From contig JAJRSE010000017.1 in the NCBI GenBank assembly GCA_024278955.1, positions 1-64,000 on the forward strand: DNA of 64,000 bases, in the 5' to 3' direction. Position numbers and translations under genes: made by a program. Position 1 is the first letter of the stretch; every line of letters begins with the position of its first letter. The DNA is from Planctomycetota bacterium. Lineage in GTDB: Bacteria > Planctomycetota > Planctomycetia > Pirellulales > Lacipirellulaceae. The notes below the pieces were generated by a model. That model did no database searches. It was given only the letters and a program-made list of their open reading frames with translations, and was not told the DNA's origin. Shown here one piece after another: positions 1 to 9,599 of the stretch.

Positions 1-27
1 AAAGTTGCGAAAAGAAGAAAAAAATTT

Positions 28-100
28 GCCACAGAGATCACAGAGCACTCAGAGAAACCTTTGTTTCTAGCACTCGGTGTTCTCTCTGATCTCTGTGGCT
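28..100. repeat. CACAGAG-type palindromic repeat, copy 1
   Basis: Imperfect inverted repeat: a left arm reading GCCACAGAGATCACAGAG is answered by TGATCTCTGTGGC about 50 bases later. Similar hairpins recur at 44465-44545 and 47093-47161. It lies downstream of the minus-strand glycosyltransferase, so it could form an RNA hairpin there, but it has no clear T-run and is better treated as a dispersed repeat. Confidence 0.6.
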
Positions 101-120
101 AGATTTATTGGCCTTTGTTT

Positions 121-153
121 CTGACTTTGCAATCATCCTGGTCAAAGCACTAG
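121..153. repeat. Possible short CTAG-ended element, degenerate
   Basis: Reads CTGACTTTGCA on the left and GGTCAAAGCACTAG on the right. The right end matches the right end of the element at 26704-26772, and the left resembles the CTTTG-type ends of the family at 2236, 14295 and 26704. Only the right end is convincing. Confidence 0.3.
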
Positions 154-165
154 CTTCCTTGCAAC

Positions 166-978
166 TCAGCCTTGGCGGTACTTGGCGATACACCAACAGG
201 CGCTAACCGCATCTCGAAACCCGATTTTCTTCCCTTCTTCGTAGCCTCGGCTCCGGTAGCCGATCGGCACTTCGACAATCGAGTGCCCAGCGTGGGCCAG
301 TTTAGCCGTGAACTCCGGCTCAAACCCAAATCGGTTTTGCTCGATCTCGATTCCCTCAAGAAGTTCCCGGCGAAATACTTTGTAGCAGGTTTCCATGTCG
401 GTCAAATGCAATCCCGTCATGCAGTTTGATAGCGTCGTCAAAAGACGATTGCCCAGTCGATGCAGCCGCGAAGGGTCTTGTTCGGCATTTTCAAGGAAAC
501 GCGAACCATAAACCACGTCTGCCTCGCCCCGCTCAATCGGTGCGAGCAGTTTGGGGTAGTCGCTAGGGTCGTACTCAAGGTCGGCGTCTTGAATTAGCAC
601 GACCTCGCCCTGGACTTCGGCAAACGCCGTTCGCAACGCGGCCCCTTTGCCACGGTTATAGCCGTGTAGTAGCAAGCGAATGTCGGGCTGCTTTGCAAGC
701 TCAACAAGCACCTCGCGAGTGCCGTCCATGCTGTAGTCGTCGACAATTACAATTTCTTGATGAATGCCAACCGCCTGCACTCGGCGTACTGTTTCGGCGA
801 TTGTCTCGCGTTCGTTGTACACAGGAATCACAATCGAAACCGCCAGCGCACAAGCCTGCTTGAGTTCCTGCTCAACGCGATCAAGGGTCGACTCCATGCG
901 TTCCATGTACGACGCATCAACCGTCGCAGGAATTGCGGCCACCGTGGGATTCGCCAGGGTCTCAAAAGATGTTTTCAT
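166..978 (-). CDS. Family 2 glycosyltransferase (polyprenyl-phosphate sugar transferase-like)
   Basis: The 270-residue protein should transfer a sugar from a nucleotide donor, probably to a lipid carrier or glycan. After a ~45-residue leader it shows the GT-A start SIVIPVYNERETIAE, then EIVIVDDYSMDGT, the GYNRGKGAALRTA segment and the metal-binding DADLEYDPSDYP, followed by YGSRF. This is the order found in dolichyl-phosphate mannose synthase-like GT2 enzymes. There is no C-terminal membrane pair, so it resembles the soluble single-domain type. The ATG at 978 is preceded by GGAG at good spacing. It stands alone, so the sugar and acceptor cannot be told from context. Confidence 0.85.
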   Translation of the reverse strand: MKTSFETLANPTVAAIPATVDASYMERMESTLDRVEQELKQACALAVSIVIPVYNERETIAETVRRVQAVGIHQEIVIVDDYSMDGTREVLVELAKQPDIRLLLHGYNRGKGAALRTAFAEVQGEVVLIQDADLEYDPSDYPKLLAPIERGEADVVYGSRFLENAEQDPSRLHRLGNRLLTTLSNCMTGLHLTDMETCYKVFRRELLEGIEIEQNRFGFEPEFTAKLAHAGHSIVEVPIGYRSRGYEEGKKIGFRDAVSACWCIAKYRQG

Positions 979-1702
979 TTCAACTCCACTTCAATCACAA
1001 CACTTCACCAACCCCAGAGCCGCAACCGTAAGCGAGCGAACATGCCCCCAATATCAACGTAAGTAGAACGACTCGCTCCAGCAGGCGAATTTCGCGGCAC
1101 ACCCAAGTCGTTTCCGCATGACTGGAACGGAGAAGCCGGCGCATGGGTTTTGCTGGCGGTCATCGGTCGAGGTGGGAGAGGATGGGCGGCAAGGCTCGCT
1201 GGGAACCCCCTGAAATCTACACCACTGTTAAGATAGGGGTCTTGCTAAACCACGTATTCAATGCATTTTGCGCATTCACCCCGGGCCCCAATTCGTTTGA
1301 CCGACACGACTAGCACAAGTAGTCAAAAATCGTCTACAACTTCGGCTATAAACTGCCGCTACTTGAGGTCAGCATCTTCGAGTTGCGTTGGGGCAAAAGC
1401 GATTGGCGGCTAGCAAGTAATTTCTCGCTTGGCACACAGACCGCCTTTTGCTATTTTCCCGACCGCTCGTGATCGTGATCCTCACTTTGCTGGAGGCGCG
1501 GTTACCGATGCAACAGGAAGTTCGCAAGAAACGCGGTAAAAAACGTAGTGTCGAAGTTCCCTTTGAGGAAGGCTGGCTTGCCCGCCTCATCGGTCTCGTC
1601 GACTATGGTAAGATGCTTCTCACGGCTGTGAGCGAAGGTGCCGCAGCAAACGACGATTGTAAAAGTACGATCCCAAGTCGGCCGACAAGGAAGGAGGCCA
1701 AG
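979..1702. other. Intergenic region between divergent genes
   Basis: About 720 bases between the glycosyltransferase and rimI starts. The reading frame of rimI stays open upstream to an ATG at 1448, but that extension is basic, low in recognisable structure and lacks a good ribosome binding site. I see no RNA gene, repeat or convincing promoter. Confidence 0.5.
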
Positions 1703-2224
1703 GTGAGTGTAGGCTCAACAAATCAGCTGCGAGTTCATATCCGTTGGATGATCAGGCGAGATATGTCTGAGGTGCTGGACGTCGAACGTAATAGCTTCGA
1801 GTTCCCTTGGTTTGAAGAAGACTTTATTCGATGTCTTCGCCAGAGGAATTGTATCGGCATGGTCGCCGAGCATGGCGAGCGAGTCGTCGGTTTCATGATC
1901 TACGAGCTGCACAAAACGCGGCTGCATATTCTCAACTTTGCCGTAGCCGATTCGGTTCGACGCCGTGGCATTGGCAAACAAATGGCGAACAAGCTCATTA
2001 GCAAACTTTCGAGTCAACGTCGCACACAAATTACACTCGAAGTACGCGAAACCAACTTGCCGGCGCAAATGTTTTTCAAAACACTTAGCTTCCGAGCAAC
2101 GTCGGTCTTGCGATCGTACTACGAAGATTCGCCCGAAGATGCGTACCTAATGCAGTTTCGCTACGAATCAGACGCCCTCGAGGCGACTCTCCCCTTCAAT
2201 CGTATCAACCGCCGAGCAGGGTAA
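1703..2224 (+). CDS. rimI: GNAT acetyltransferase, RimI-like (ribosomal protein S18 N-acetyltransferase)
   Basis: A GNAT-fold enzyme expected to acetylate the N-terminal amino group of a ribosomal protein with acetyl-CoA. The RimI-like pattern is MIRRDMSEVLDVE, then FPWFEEDF, the core strand GFMIYELH, the acetyl-CoA loop RRRGIGKQM and a C-terminal LEVRETNLPAQMFFKTLSF segment ending in a YYEDSPEDAYLM stretch. I chose the GTG at 1703 because AAGGAGG lies five bases upstream; this gives 173 residues, near the ~150 usual for RimI. An in-frame ATG at 1448 would add 85 residues without family similarity. Another GNAT protein acetylase is possible, but the EDAYLM ending favours RimI. Confidence 0.75.
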   Translation: MSVGSTNQLRVHIRWMIRRDMSEVLDVERNSFEFPWFEEDFIRCLRQRNCIGMVAEHGERVVGFMIYELHKTRLHILNFAVADSVRRRGIGKQMANKLISKLSSQRRTQITLEVRETNLPAQMFFKTLSFRATSVLRSYYEDSPEDAYLMQFRYESDALEATLPFNRINRRAG

Positions 2225-2235
2225 GCAGCTAAAGC

Positions 2236-2283
2236 ACTCGTGCTTTGACCACTCTTAGAATTGGGATGCCAAAGTACTAAGAT
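2236..2283. repeat. Short CTTTG-type inverted-repeat element
   Basis: Ends CTCGTGCTTTGACCA and, read inward from the right, CTTAGTACTTTGGCA, giving imperfect terminal inverted repeats. Its 30-base interior (2240-2269) recurs exactly in inverse orientation at 26738-26767. It sits between rimI and the phosphofructokinase gene. Confidence 0.55.
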
Positions 2284-2345
2284 TGCGATCCCGAGTTCTC
2301 ACCTGATCTCGGGGTGTAGAGCGGAAAACGCACCAAGGAACTCCC

Positions 2346-3680
2346 ATGGTAGAGCGTGCCACTTGGCGGCCTGAGCAACTCGAAATAACGACCCTAGGCA
2401 AGTGCCGCGTCGATTCTCCTTTGGCCCGATCAACGCAAGTCGGTACAGGCCTTGGCAGCTTTGTTTCTGACGATATGCGTGTGCTCTACGAACCTCGGTT
2501 TCGCCTCGGCGAAACCATCAGCACCCTGGCGTTCGAGCGTGCCGGAGCGAGAGAAAAAATCTTTTTTGAGCCAAAGCAAACCAAAGCCGCCATTGTTACT
2601 TGCGGCGGTTTATGCCCGGGCATCAACAATGTGATTCGGAGTCTTGTCTTTGAGCTGACATTCAACTACGGCGTCTCGAGCATCGCAGGCATCCGCTTCG
2701 GGCTCCAAGGTTTGAATCCGCAAGAGGGTCTCCCGCCGGTTGATTTGAAGCCCGAAGATGTCGAGGGCATCCACCATCAGGGCGGAACGGTTCTTGGCAC
2801 TTCGCGTGGGCATCAAGAGCCCAGCGTTGTGGTCGACTTCTTAGCGAGCCAAAACATTGATCTCCTGTTTTGTATCGGCGGAGATGGCACCCAACGCGGT
2901 GCCCACAAAATCGCTGCGGAAATTGCGCGTCGCAAATTGTCGATCTCCGTCATCGGAATTCCCAAAACCATCGACAATGACATAAAATTCTGCTTCCGTA
3001 CCTTCGGTTTCTTCACTGCCGTCTCGGAAGCAGAAAAAGTGATCGACTGCGCTCATGTCGAAGCCAGAGGGGTCCTAGGCGGGGTTGGCTTAGTGAAATT
3101 CATGGGCCGCGAAGCCGGATTTATTGCCGCCGCTGCCTCACTCGCAAGCGGCGAAGCCAATTTCGTACTCATCCCAGAAATCGCCTTTGAACTCGACGGC
3201 TCCCAAGGATTTCTCGAAGCCTTGCGCCGCCGGCTAGAAGCTCGCCAGCATGCGGTCGTCGTTGTCGCCGAAGGCGCTGGGCAGCACCTGCTGTCAGGCC
3301 ATGTCGAACAATACGACGCCTCGGGCAACCGGCAACTGGGCGACATCGGTTTGTTTCTCAAGCAACAAATCACCGAGCACATGCGAGCTAAAAATCAGCC
3401 TGTGAACGTCAAGTATTTCGACCCGAGCTACCACATTCGCAGCGTAGCCGCCAATGCTGCCGACAGTTTGTTATGCGAACAAATGGCAAGAAAAGCAGTT
3501 CACGCCGGCATGGCAGGCAAAACCGATCTGCTCATCGGACTTTGGCACAACCATCTCATCCACGTTCCGCTATCCATCTCGACCGGCGTAAAAAAACGTC
3601 TTTCCACCGAAGGCGAACTATGGACTTCCGTCCTGGCCCTCACTGGCCAAGAAAAGTGGAAGCAAGAGAAATCGTCGTAG
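2346..3680 (+). CDS. pfkA: 6-phosphofructokinase, plant-like ATP-dependent type
   Basis: Phosphorylates fructose 6-phosphate in glycolysis. An N-terminal extension of ~75 residues precedes the nucleotide loop AAIVTCGGLCPGINNVIRSL, followed by the GIRFGLQGL segment, GGDGTQRGA and the catalytic PKTIDNDI. The Gly in GGDG, rather than the Asp of pyrophosphate-dependent enzymes, predicts ATP use, while PKTIDND and the 444-residue length match the plant and long bacterial group rather than the 320-residue E. coli type. The C-terminus carries YFDPSYHIRS and MAGKTDLLIG as expected. It is convergent with the next gene, only 19 bases away. Confidence 0.9.
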   Translation: MVERATWRPEQLEITTLGKCRVDSPLARSTQVGTGLGSFVSDDMRVLYEPRFRLGETISTLAFERAGAREKIFFEPKQTKAAIVTCGGLCPGINNVIRSLVFELTFNYGVSSIAGIRFGLQGLNPQEGLPPVDLKPEDVEGIHHQGGTVLGTSRGHQEPSVVVDFLASQNIDLLFCIGGDGTQRGAHKIAAEIARRKLSISVIGIPKTIDNDIKFCFRTFGFFTAVSEAEKVIDCAHVEARGVLGGVGLVKFMGREAGFIAAAASLASGEANFVLIPEIAFELDGSQGFLEALRRRLEARQHAVVVVAEGAGQHLLSGHVEQYDASGNRQLGDIGLFLKQQITEHMRAKNQPVNVKYFDPSYHIRSVAANAADSLLCEQMARKAVHAGMAGKTDLLIGLWHNHLIHVPLSISTGVKKRLSTEGELWTSVLALTGQEKWKQEKSS

Positions 3681-3699
3681 CGAACGGGCCTGCTTGCGA

Positions 3700-4992
3700 C
3701 TAAAAAGGATTCTCGCCGTCATCAAACGGGTTGTCATCCTCTGCCGGTTCTTCGGTGGCCGGCCCTTCAGGCGACTCTTCTGCTACGGCACCTTTCTTTT
3801 TGCTTTCTTTCATTTTCTCTTCAGCTGCCATTTGCGGATAAAGCTTTGGTTCACGGGCTCCGATTTCATGCAGGCATTGCACCAACCCGCTCTCGCTTAC
3901 CAGGTAAAGACGATCCGACTGATCGTTAGCTAGCGCCGAAAACCCTGCGCCTGCTCCCACGCGATTCACAACCTTTCCGCTTTCCGAGTCAAGAACCAAC
4001 AGCGTTCCGAACCGATCGAGTCCGTAGACGTGGTGAGCACCTTGGGCGACAAACTGTGCAACACCAGATGCAGACCAAAGACGTCGACCTTCCGTCGAGT
4101 CGACTGCATGTAGCACAGAAGATTCCGTCGCGACGTACACCCGGCTACCAATAGCCGATGGCGGGCTAATGATCGGTAACCCTGTCGAATAACGCCAAAG
4201 CTCTGCACCACTTGCCTGATCGTAGCAGTACACGTAACCGCCCAACGACGTGGCGTATAGTTTATCCCCCCGAACCGTAGGGGAGGAGACAATTTTGTCA
4301 TGGGTTTCTACTCGAAGCAAAACTGTTGGGCCTGAGGTGATGCCGAAGTAAATCTGCCCGCGATCAGTAGCCCAAGTGATAAAGTCTCCCGTGACCAGCG
4401 GTGGCAAAAAGATGTGCCCCATCGACTGGTATTGCCAACTAGGAAGCGTAGGATCTTCCAACGAAAAACCTTCGACGCGGCCGCCCATCTGCGCAATAAA
4501 CACATGCGTCTCGCTAATCGCAGGAACGGTCAAAGCAACGTTTCCAATTTCGCGAGACCACAGCAGATGTCCGTCGCCTCGATCAAGCACGTAAAGCGTC
4601 GATCCGTTGACCAACGCAACATGCTCGGCATCGACTGCCAATCCGGCGCTCGGGCGATCAGGTCGTCCCGCTTCAGAAACCCACAACGTTTTCCCCGACC
4701 TCGTGTTGATTGCATGGATCGTTCCTGCCGAGGTGAGGGCAAAAATTTGCTCGTGGTCTAAGGTCCAATCGATCACGCGGTTCCTTGCTCGGTCAACCCG
4801 TACCTGAGAAAACCAGGCACGCTCGAGCCCAACTCGCGAGGCTGCCTCGAAACCAAGAAGCCGATCTGCCGAAAAAGCTTGCGAAGTACCAAACGCTGTA
4901 GCAAAGACAATCGCCACCATGAAAAGTCCATGGCAAACTCCGCGCAATCGATTCCATGAACACTTCTCGGATAAAAAAGTCGCACTCAACAT
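3700..4992 (-). CDS. Secreted PQQ-type beta-propeller protein
   Basis: A 430-residue exported protein. An N-terminal signal (hydrophobic GLFMVAIVFATAFGTSQAFSA) precedes repeated propeller blades with the PQQ/BamB-like pattern, for example TSAGTIHAINTRSGKTLWV, YVLDRGDGHLLWSREIG, YCYDQASGAELWRYSTG and HAVDSTEGRRLWSASG. Such proteins act as binding scaffolds; no dehydrogenase active site is visible. The tail of ~50 residues is rich in Lys and Glu and low in complexity, ending DDNPFDDGENPF. Partner and ligand are unknown. It is transcribed divergently from the 1333-aa gene. Confidence 0.8.
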   Translation of the reverse strand: MLSATFLSEKCSWNRLRGVCHGLFMVAIVFATAFGTSQAFSADRLLGFEAASRVGLERAWFSQVRVDRARNRVIDWTLDHEQIFALTSAGTIHAINTRSGKTLWVSEAGRPDRPSAGLAVDAEHVALVNGSTLYVLDRGDGHLLWSREIGNVALTVPAISETHVFIAQMGGRVEGFSLEDPTLPSWQYQSMGHIFLPPLVTGDFITWATDRGQIYFGITSGPTVLLRVETHDKIVSSPTVRGDKLYATSLGGYVYCYDQASGAELWRYSTGLPIISPPSAIGSRVYVATESSVLHAVDSTEGRRLWSASGVAQFVAQGAHHVYGLDRFGTLLVLDSESGKVVNRVGAGAGFSALANDQSDRLYLVSESGLVQCLHEIGAREPKLYPQMAAEEKMKESKKKGAVAEESPEGPATEEPAEDDNPFDDGENPF

Positions 4993-5423
4993 AATATCTA
5001 TTTCTCAATTGAAGAGGGTTTGCGAGGAGCACACAAAGCACGAGTGTTCCACCGCGGCTTGGTTTTCGAGTGCCACTGCTGGCTCGTCCAGCAGTGCGAA
5101 GCGGGTACCCGGCGTCCACTGCTGGACGAGCCAGCAATGGCACCCAACTCGAAATTTGAGCTGCGGTAGACTACTAGGCCAGTATTCAGTCACTCAAAAC
5201 ATCTTAACCACTGAGGAGGGCCGCGACAAAATGAATCTCGAAGTTGCCAGAACGCTGGTTTTCGCGATTCAGGCCAAATTTCTTCCCCTCTTGCCTGCGA
5301 CCCTGGCACTAGACCGCATATACCAGGGTCCTTTACGATGGACTCCCGTGCTTGAAGCTCCTTTGTGGCAGCGCAAGCTGACGGTATGTCGCCAAGGTTT
5401 TCTGGAAATCGGTGTAGTCAAGC
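4993..5423. other. Intergenic region with a 130-bp palindromic element
   Basis: Holds the hairpin element at 5044-5177. Between 5178 and 5423 an ATG at 5231 preceded by GAGGAGG opens a frame that runs on through the next gene's start; codon choice there does not look coding, so I do not call it, though a short leader peptide is conceivable. This is also the presumed promoter area for both divergent flanking genes. Confidence 0.5.
5044..5177. repeat. CTAG-ended ~130-bp hairpin element, copy A
   Basis: Two internal palindromes: GTGCCACTGCTGGCTCGTCC followed by CAGCAGTG, then CACTGCTGGACGAGCCAGCA. The right end reads GAGCTGCGGTAGACTACTAG, the exact complement of the left end of copy B at 11207. 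The left end here is degenerate (GAGTGTTCCACCGCGGCTTG). Copies B and C lie in the opposite orientation. Confidence 0.85.
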
Positions 5424-8400
5424 GTGAAAGACGGATCAACAAACTCGGATACGAACGAAGCAGCCCTGCTAGAAGCGGTGGTCGGCTATCTCAACTTCTC
5501 CTCGGGAGCAAGCGATCCCAGCTTCCTGCGTCATCTGAACAAGCTCTTTCGTTTCATCGAAACCAAGACCTCGCGGGAAGACAGCCTCGGCGAGCTGATC
5601 CAGCAGCTCTCCGCCACCCTCGAACGCCTCCACTCGGCAGGCGGTGCCTTTGGCGACGTAGCCCAAGCCCAAGCCGTCGTCGAGCTTCTAGGACATCACT
5701 TTCTTCCAGCCTACCAAAAATTCCATCACGACCTATTATTCCATCAAACGCCCGCCAATCTTTGGCGACCTTTTTTCATCGGACGAGCCTTCGAGGCCAT
5801 ACTCTCGCAAGGCGCCCCTTGGGATGAGCACGAACGAATCACTCAAGCAGCGATCTCGCAGATCAACGACTACGTCGGCTACCGTCCCGTCGCGATGCTC
5901 GACTCAGGAAGCCTGTCTGAGCCCTATCCCCACGAATTTGTGCGACCCATTCCCGTCTATCTCGTGGGAGTTGGTGTCGCGAGTGGGCGATACGAAAAAA
6001 TTATTCAGCTCGCTTTAGAAACTCTCGGCAACGCCGACCAAGATATCCTCAATCGAGCTTGGTTCGACCTCAACCGGCTTGAAGAGATCGCTATCGACCC
6101 TCGCGCCTACGACTTCGACCACCCGGTCAATCGCAGGCCAAACTACCAATTCGGTCAATGGGATCCTCACCAAATTTCTGGCGCTGGCTACTACTCTCGT
6201 TTTGTACTTCAACAAATCACGCTCGACGCATTACTCTCTCGCTGCGAAGACGAAACCTGTTTGAGCGAAACCGAAACCGAACAACGCTGGATGGATGCTG
6301 CCGCCGTTTTGGCCGGCACCATGCTCATGGCTTCTGCCGTCAGCGGCGACGGACCAGGACGACACGATTCGACCGTCACTCTTTCGACCTTACTCCCCCA
6401 CATTGCCGCCTATCGCGACGACTTCTACGAACAACTGCTCGCCCAAGCCCAAGGCGAACGCAGCAAACGCCTGCTCGAAGATGCCAAGCGGCATAAGCAG
6501 CCCTTCGGCGCTGCCCGACAACATTTGAACCAAGAGCTCGGAAGACGCCGCGCTTTGCAAATGCAGCGTGTCCATCTGGCCCATCTTTATGCTCGACTAG
6601 GCTACCCCGAAGCCGCCCAGCGCCAGGCCGACTCCGTTCGTGTAGCCGCAGCTCGTATGGTGAGCGGCATCTACTGCCACCTCACCGCCGGACACAACGC
6701 CATCGATTCAGGCACCCTAGAAACCGTGGCCGACCAACTAACGGCTTGCGAAGATCTAATTTACCGCGGCATCGAGTGCGGCGCCCTTGTCGACCCCTGG
6801 AATGTCGTCGGCTTTGCTGGCAACTTTAGCCTCTTCCCTGCCCTAGAAAATACGGTTCACGACCGCCGGGTCGATGGGCTTATCGAACTCGTCGAGCAAG
6901 TGCTCGATCTTGGTGCGAGGGCGTGGAGCGAAGCCGCAGCGATCGACAACAGCGAGCTCGAACAACAGTTTTCAACCATTTTGGTCCGCATGGCCTCGTG
7001 GTGGGATAAGTTCGCCACCTTCACGGTCGAAGACGTCCAGCGGCTCGTCGCGAAAGAAACCGAAATCTCTGCCAATCTCGTCTCAGGTGCTCTCAATGCT
7101 TGGCACAAAGCCGGTGCCGCCGCAGGCGATGTCGGCTTCTGGCGTATGTTTGTCGATCAGTTCGATACTTCCAAGTCCTTCCAGCTTGTCATCGAAGCGC
7201 TCCTCGACCATAGCGACACCGTCGCCTCTTGTGCCTTGATGATGCAATGGGTTAGCCAAAAAGATCGCACCCCGCTCGAAGAAAGCGACAGCTCGTTCCG
7301 CAGGCTCTCTTTTCAATGGTTGGCCGTGGTCGAAGCCAAGCAAGTAGCTCAAGGAAAAAACCATCGCGACGAAGTCGCCAAATTCTTCGCCTACCTCGAA
7401 GCCAACGCCGAGGAATACTGGCAAGTCCCATCGCTCACTCTCGATATCCCTTTCGACAGCCTCCTCGATGAAAGCCCCGACGACCTCGACGATCTGTTCC
7501 TCGAAGACGAACCCTACGACGATGATGATGATGAGGATGAGGATGGAAATCAGGAAGACGAGGAAGAAGAAGTTTTCGAGGCCGCGTACGAAGAAATGGT
7601 CTACCGCGACAGCTCCGACGATGGCTTTGAAGGCGATCTTGTCGACGAAGGAGGAATCGACCTCGAAGACTCCGAATGGGAATACGAAGCTCAGCGGCTT
7701 GAACAGCGCCTCGACTTCCTAACCACCGTAGCCAATCTCTGGAAACATGCCGCCATTGTTTGGGGTACCACGGCCACCAACTCGGACGAACCCTCCGAGC
7801 TATTCAGCCAAGGCCTCTCCCAAACTACGACCAACTATCGCCAGCTAATCGAGCTGCTCGAAACGGTCCATGGCTGCCCACTTCCCCAGCCCTCCGGGTC
7901 GCACGCCTCCTTGGTCGAGTTCGACCGACTACGCACCATCCAAGAAGGACTAGTCCAACGAATTATCATCACCTGCGTCGAAACACGCGATGCCGCACGT
8001 CTACTCTCTGCGACGCATGGCCCAAAAATTCCTGACGACGACCAAACTTTCGGCAATCCGGTCGATCTTCTTTCCGTAAAGATCTTACACGCCGTACTAG
8101 CCGGCGATGTTACAACCGTCCGATCGCTGTGGGATGATTTCATCGCAGCCCTTAAACCCTGCCCACTCCTCTACATTCCCCACTCCCGCAACGGCGTGCC
8201 CCGCAAGATCGTTGCCGCCCGAGGCCTCCAACAACTACTCTACGATCTCCTCGGTTGGCTTCCGCGGTTAGGAATGATTCGCGAAACTTGCCAGTTGCTC
8301 AGCGTTGCGCAAAAGATGGAGCTCGAACATCCCGTCGGGCGGGGCGCCGTCACCGAGTTTGATAGCCTGTTCGAGAATGGCTACCAAGCGATCGTTCGTT

Positions 8401-9425
8401 CCATGGTTGCTTCTGCCGAACTTTGGAATAATGACCAGGCATCTCAGCAGGAGCAACAGGCCGACCACATGCTTGTCGATGCCTTACAGCAGCTTACCGA
8501 AAAACAACTCGACCGTTGGCTTACCCATAGCCAATCGTTGAGACTCAACATTGTTGAGCGACTGGCCGATGCCAAACGCTGGGACCGCTTTCGCAATTTC
8601 GTAAAAAAATACGGTGAAGATCTCTTTGACCAGCGATTTATGAGCCTAGGGAATCTACGAGGTATTTTACACCAAGGTGTCGACGAGTGGCTAGTCAGTC
8701 TCGAAGAAGACCCCGACATCGAAGACGAAATCCTGCTGATCAAAGATCTTAATAACGGATTAGATCGCGAAGAAGCCGTCGACATGCTTTCCCTGGCCAT
8801 CGAAGCGGTCGTCGAAAACTACCGAGCCTACCTCGACTACAATACCACCACCACTCAGTCGGATCACGGCCAACAACTTTACACGCTGATTGATTTCTTG
8901 CGTCTGAGAGCAACCTATGACCGAGTCGCCTGGAAACTTAAACCGGTCGTTTGGGCGCACGAAATTCTTGTTCGACAGCAACGGGCCTTTGCCGCAGAAA
9001 TGTGGTGTCAAACTTTCGCCGAACGTACTGCCGAAGAAGCCGATGCCCACATTGCCCGGCTCGCCACGCTCAGTCAAGAACACGGGATGCATCTTGCTAC
9101 GGTAGCCGACCGTGTGTCTGAGCGATTCATACGTCCGTTGATGATCGATCGCGTCAGGGCTCTCGTCGAACCGGCCCTCACTTCCACCGGCAAACACGGC
9201 CAAGAAGTTTTTGCCGCGCTCGAACGAGAAATCAATAGCCTCGCCAAGGAACCCTCCGGCGCAGGCCTCGACATCCCCGATTGGCTCGAAGCCTTAGAAG
9301 AAGAAGTCACCACCGCCCGCTCGCGATTCAACCACCAACCCCCCTCCGACCGCCTAACCAGCCACATCGGCCAAGTCCAACTCACCTGGCAAGAGATGCT
9401 AGAGCAACTCGAAGACCCCAAGTAG
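5424..9425 (+). CDS. Large protein of unknown function, 1333 residues
   Basis: I do not recognise a domain. The protein looks cytoplasmic (no signal peptide or membrane segments) and mostly helical, with many short Leu/Ala-rich amphipathic stretches as in helical-repeat scaffolds. A strongly acidic stretch at about residues 690-760, including DDDDDEDEDGNQEDEEEE, divides it into two halves. The start is GTG; no ATG occurs until about residue 150 and the ribosome binding site is weak, so the start is uncertain. Codon use is even along its length, which supports one long real gene. The 527-aa coiled-coil gene follows on the same strand after 174 bases, so the two may be co-transcribed. Confidence 0.75.
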   Translation: MKDGSTNSDTNEAALLEAVVGYLNFSSGASDPSFLRHLNKLFRFIETKTSREDSLGELIQQLSATLERLHSAGGAFGDVAQAQAVVELLGHHFLPAYQKFHHDLLFHQTPANLWRPFFIGRAFEAILSQGAPWDEHERITQAAISQINDYVGYRPVAMLDSGSLSEPYPHEFVRPIPVYLVGVGVASGRYEKIIQLALETLGNADQDILNRAWFDLNRLEEIAIDPRAYDFDHPVNRRPNYQFGQWDPHQISGAGYYSRFVLQQITLDALLSRCEDETCLSETETEQRWMDAAAVLAGTMLMASAVSGDGPGRHDSTVTLSTLLPHIAAYRDDFYEQLLAQAQGERSKRLLEDAKRHKQPFGAARQHLNQELGRRRALQMQRVHLAHLYARLGYPEAAQRQADSVRVAAARMVSGIYCHLTAGHNAIDSGTLETVADQLTACEDLIYRGIECGALVDPWNVVGFAGNFSLFPALENTVHDRRVDGLIELVEQVLDLGARAWSEAAAIDNSELEQQFSTILVRMASWWDKFATFTVEDVQRLVAKETEISANLVSGALNAWHKAGAAAGDVGFWRMFVDQFDTSKSFQLVIEALLDHSDTVASCALMMQWVSQKDRTPLEESDSSFRRLSFQWLAVVEAKQVAQGKNHRDEVAKFFAYLEANAEEYWQVPSLTLDIPFDSLLDESPDDLDDLFLEDEPYDDDDDEDEDGNQEDEEEEVFEAAYEEMVYRDSSDDGFEGDLVDEGGIDLEDSEWEYEAQRLEQRLDFLTTVANLWKHAAIVWGTTATNSDEPSELFSQGLSQTTTNYRQLIELLETVHGCPLPQPSGSHASLVEFDRLRTIQEGLVQRIIITCVETRDAARLLSATHGPKIPDDDQTFGNPVDLLSVKILHAVLAGDVTTVRSLWDDFIAALKPCPLLYIPHSRNGVPRKIVAARGLQQLLYDLLGWLPRLGMIRETCQLLSVAQKMELEHPVGRGAVTEFDSLFENGYQAIVRSMVASAELWNNDQASQQEQQADHMLVDALQQLTEKQLDRWLTHSQSLRLNIVERLADAKRWDRFRNFVKKYGEDLFDQRFMSLGNLRGILHQGVDEWLVSLEEDPDIEDEILLIKDLNNGLDREEAVDMLSLAIEAVVENYRAYLDYNTTTTQSDHGQQLYTLIDFLRLRATYDRVAWKLKPVVWAHEILVRQQRAFAAEMWCQTFAERTAEEADAHIARLATLSQEHGMHLATVADRVSERFIRPLMIDRVRALVEPALTSTGKHGQEVFAALEREINSLAKEPSGAGLDIPDWLEALEEEVTTARSRFNHQPPSDRLTSHIGQVQLTWQEMLEQLEDPK

Positions 9426-9448
9426 CCGCTCGCCAGCCCCTTCCTCCT

Positions 9449-9472
9449 TGTTCTTGGCGAACTTGGCGGTTC
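9449..9472. repeat. Half-site of a CTTGGCG palindromic repeat
   Basis: TTCTTGGCGAACTTGGCGGT matches, inverted, the left arm of the interrupted palindrome at 57027-57046 (ACCGCCAAGTTCGCCAAGAA). No second arm is nearby. Confidence 0.45.
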
Positions 9473-9599
9473 AAAAAATCGATCTTGCTACTCTGCCAAA
9501 AGGTAGTAGACGGCTGTCCATCAACTCATTCTAATGAAACCCTAGACGCGGCATACAAAATCTGTTGGTCAAACCAATCGGCCTAGCGAGGTATCAAGG

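Noticed and set aside
1448-1702. N-terminal extension of the RimI-like protein
   Set aside because: In-frame but basic and without GNAT similarity, and AAGGAGG sits right before the GTG at 1703.
4919-5827. A 302-codon plus-strand frame spanning the first hairpin element
   Set aside because: It crosses the palindromic element and then the 1333-aa gene in another frame; Arg/Ser-rich and without motifs.
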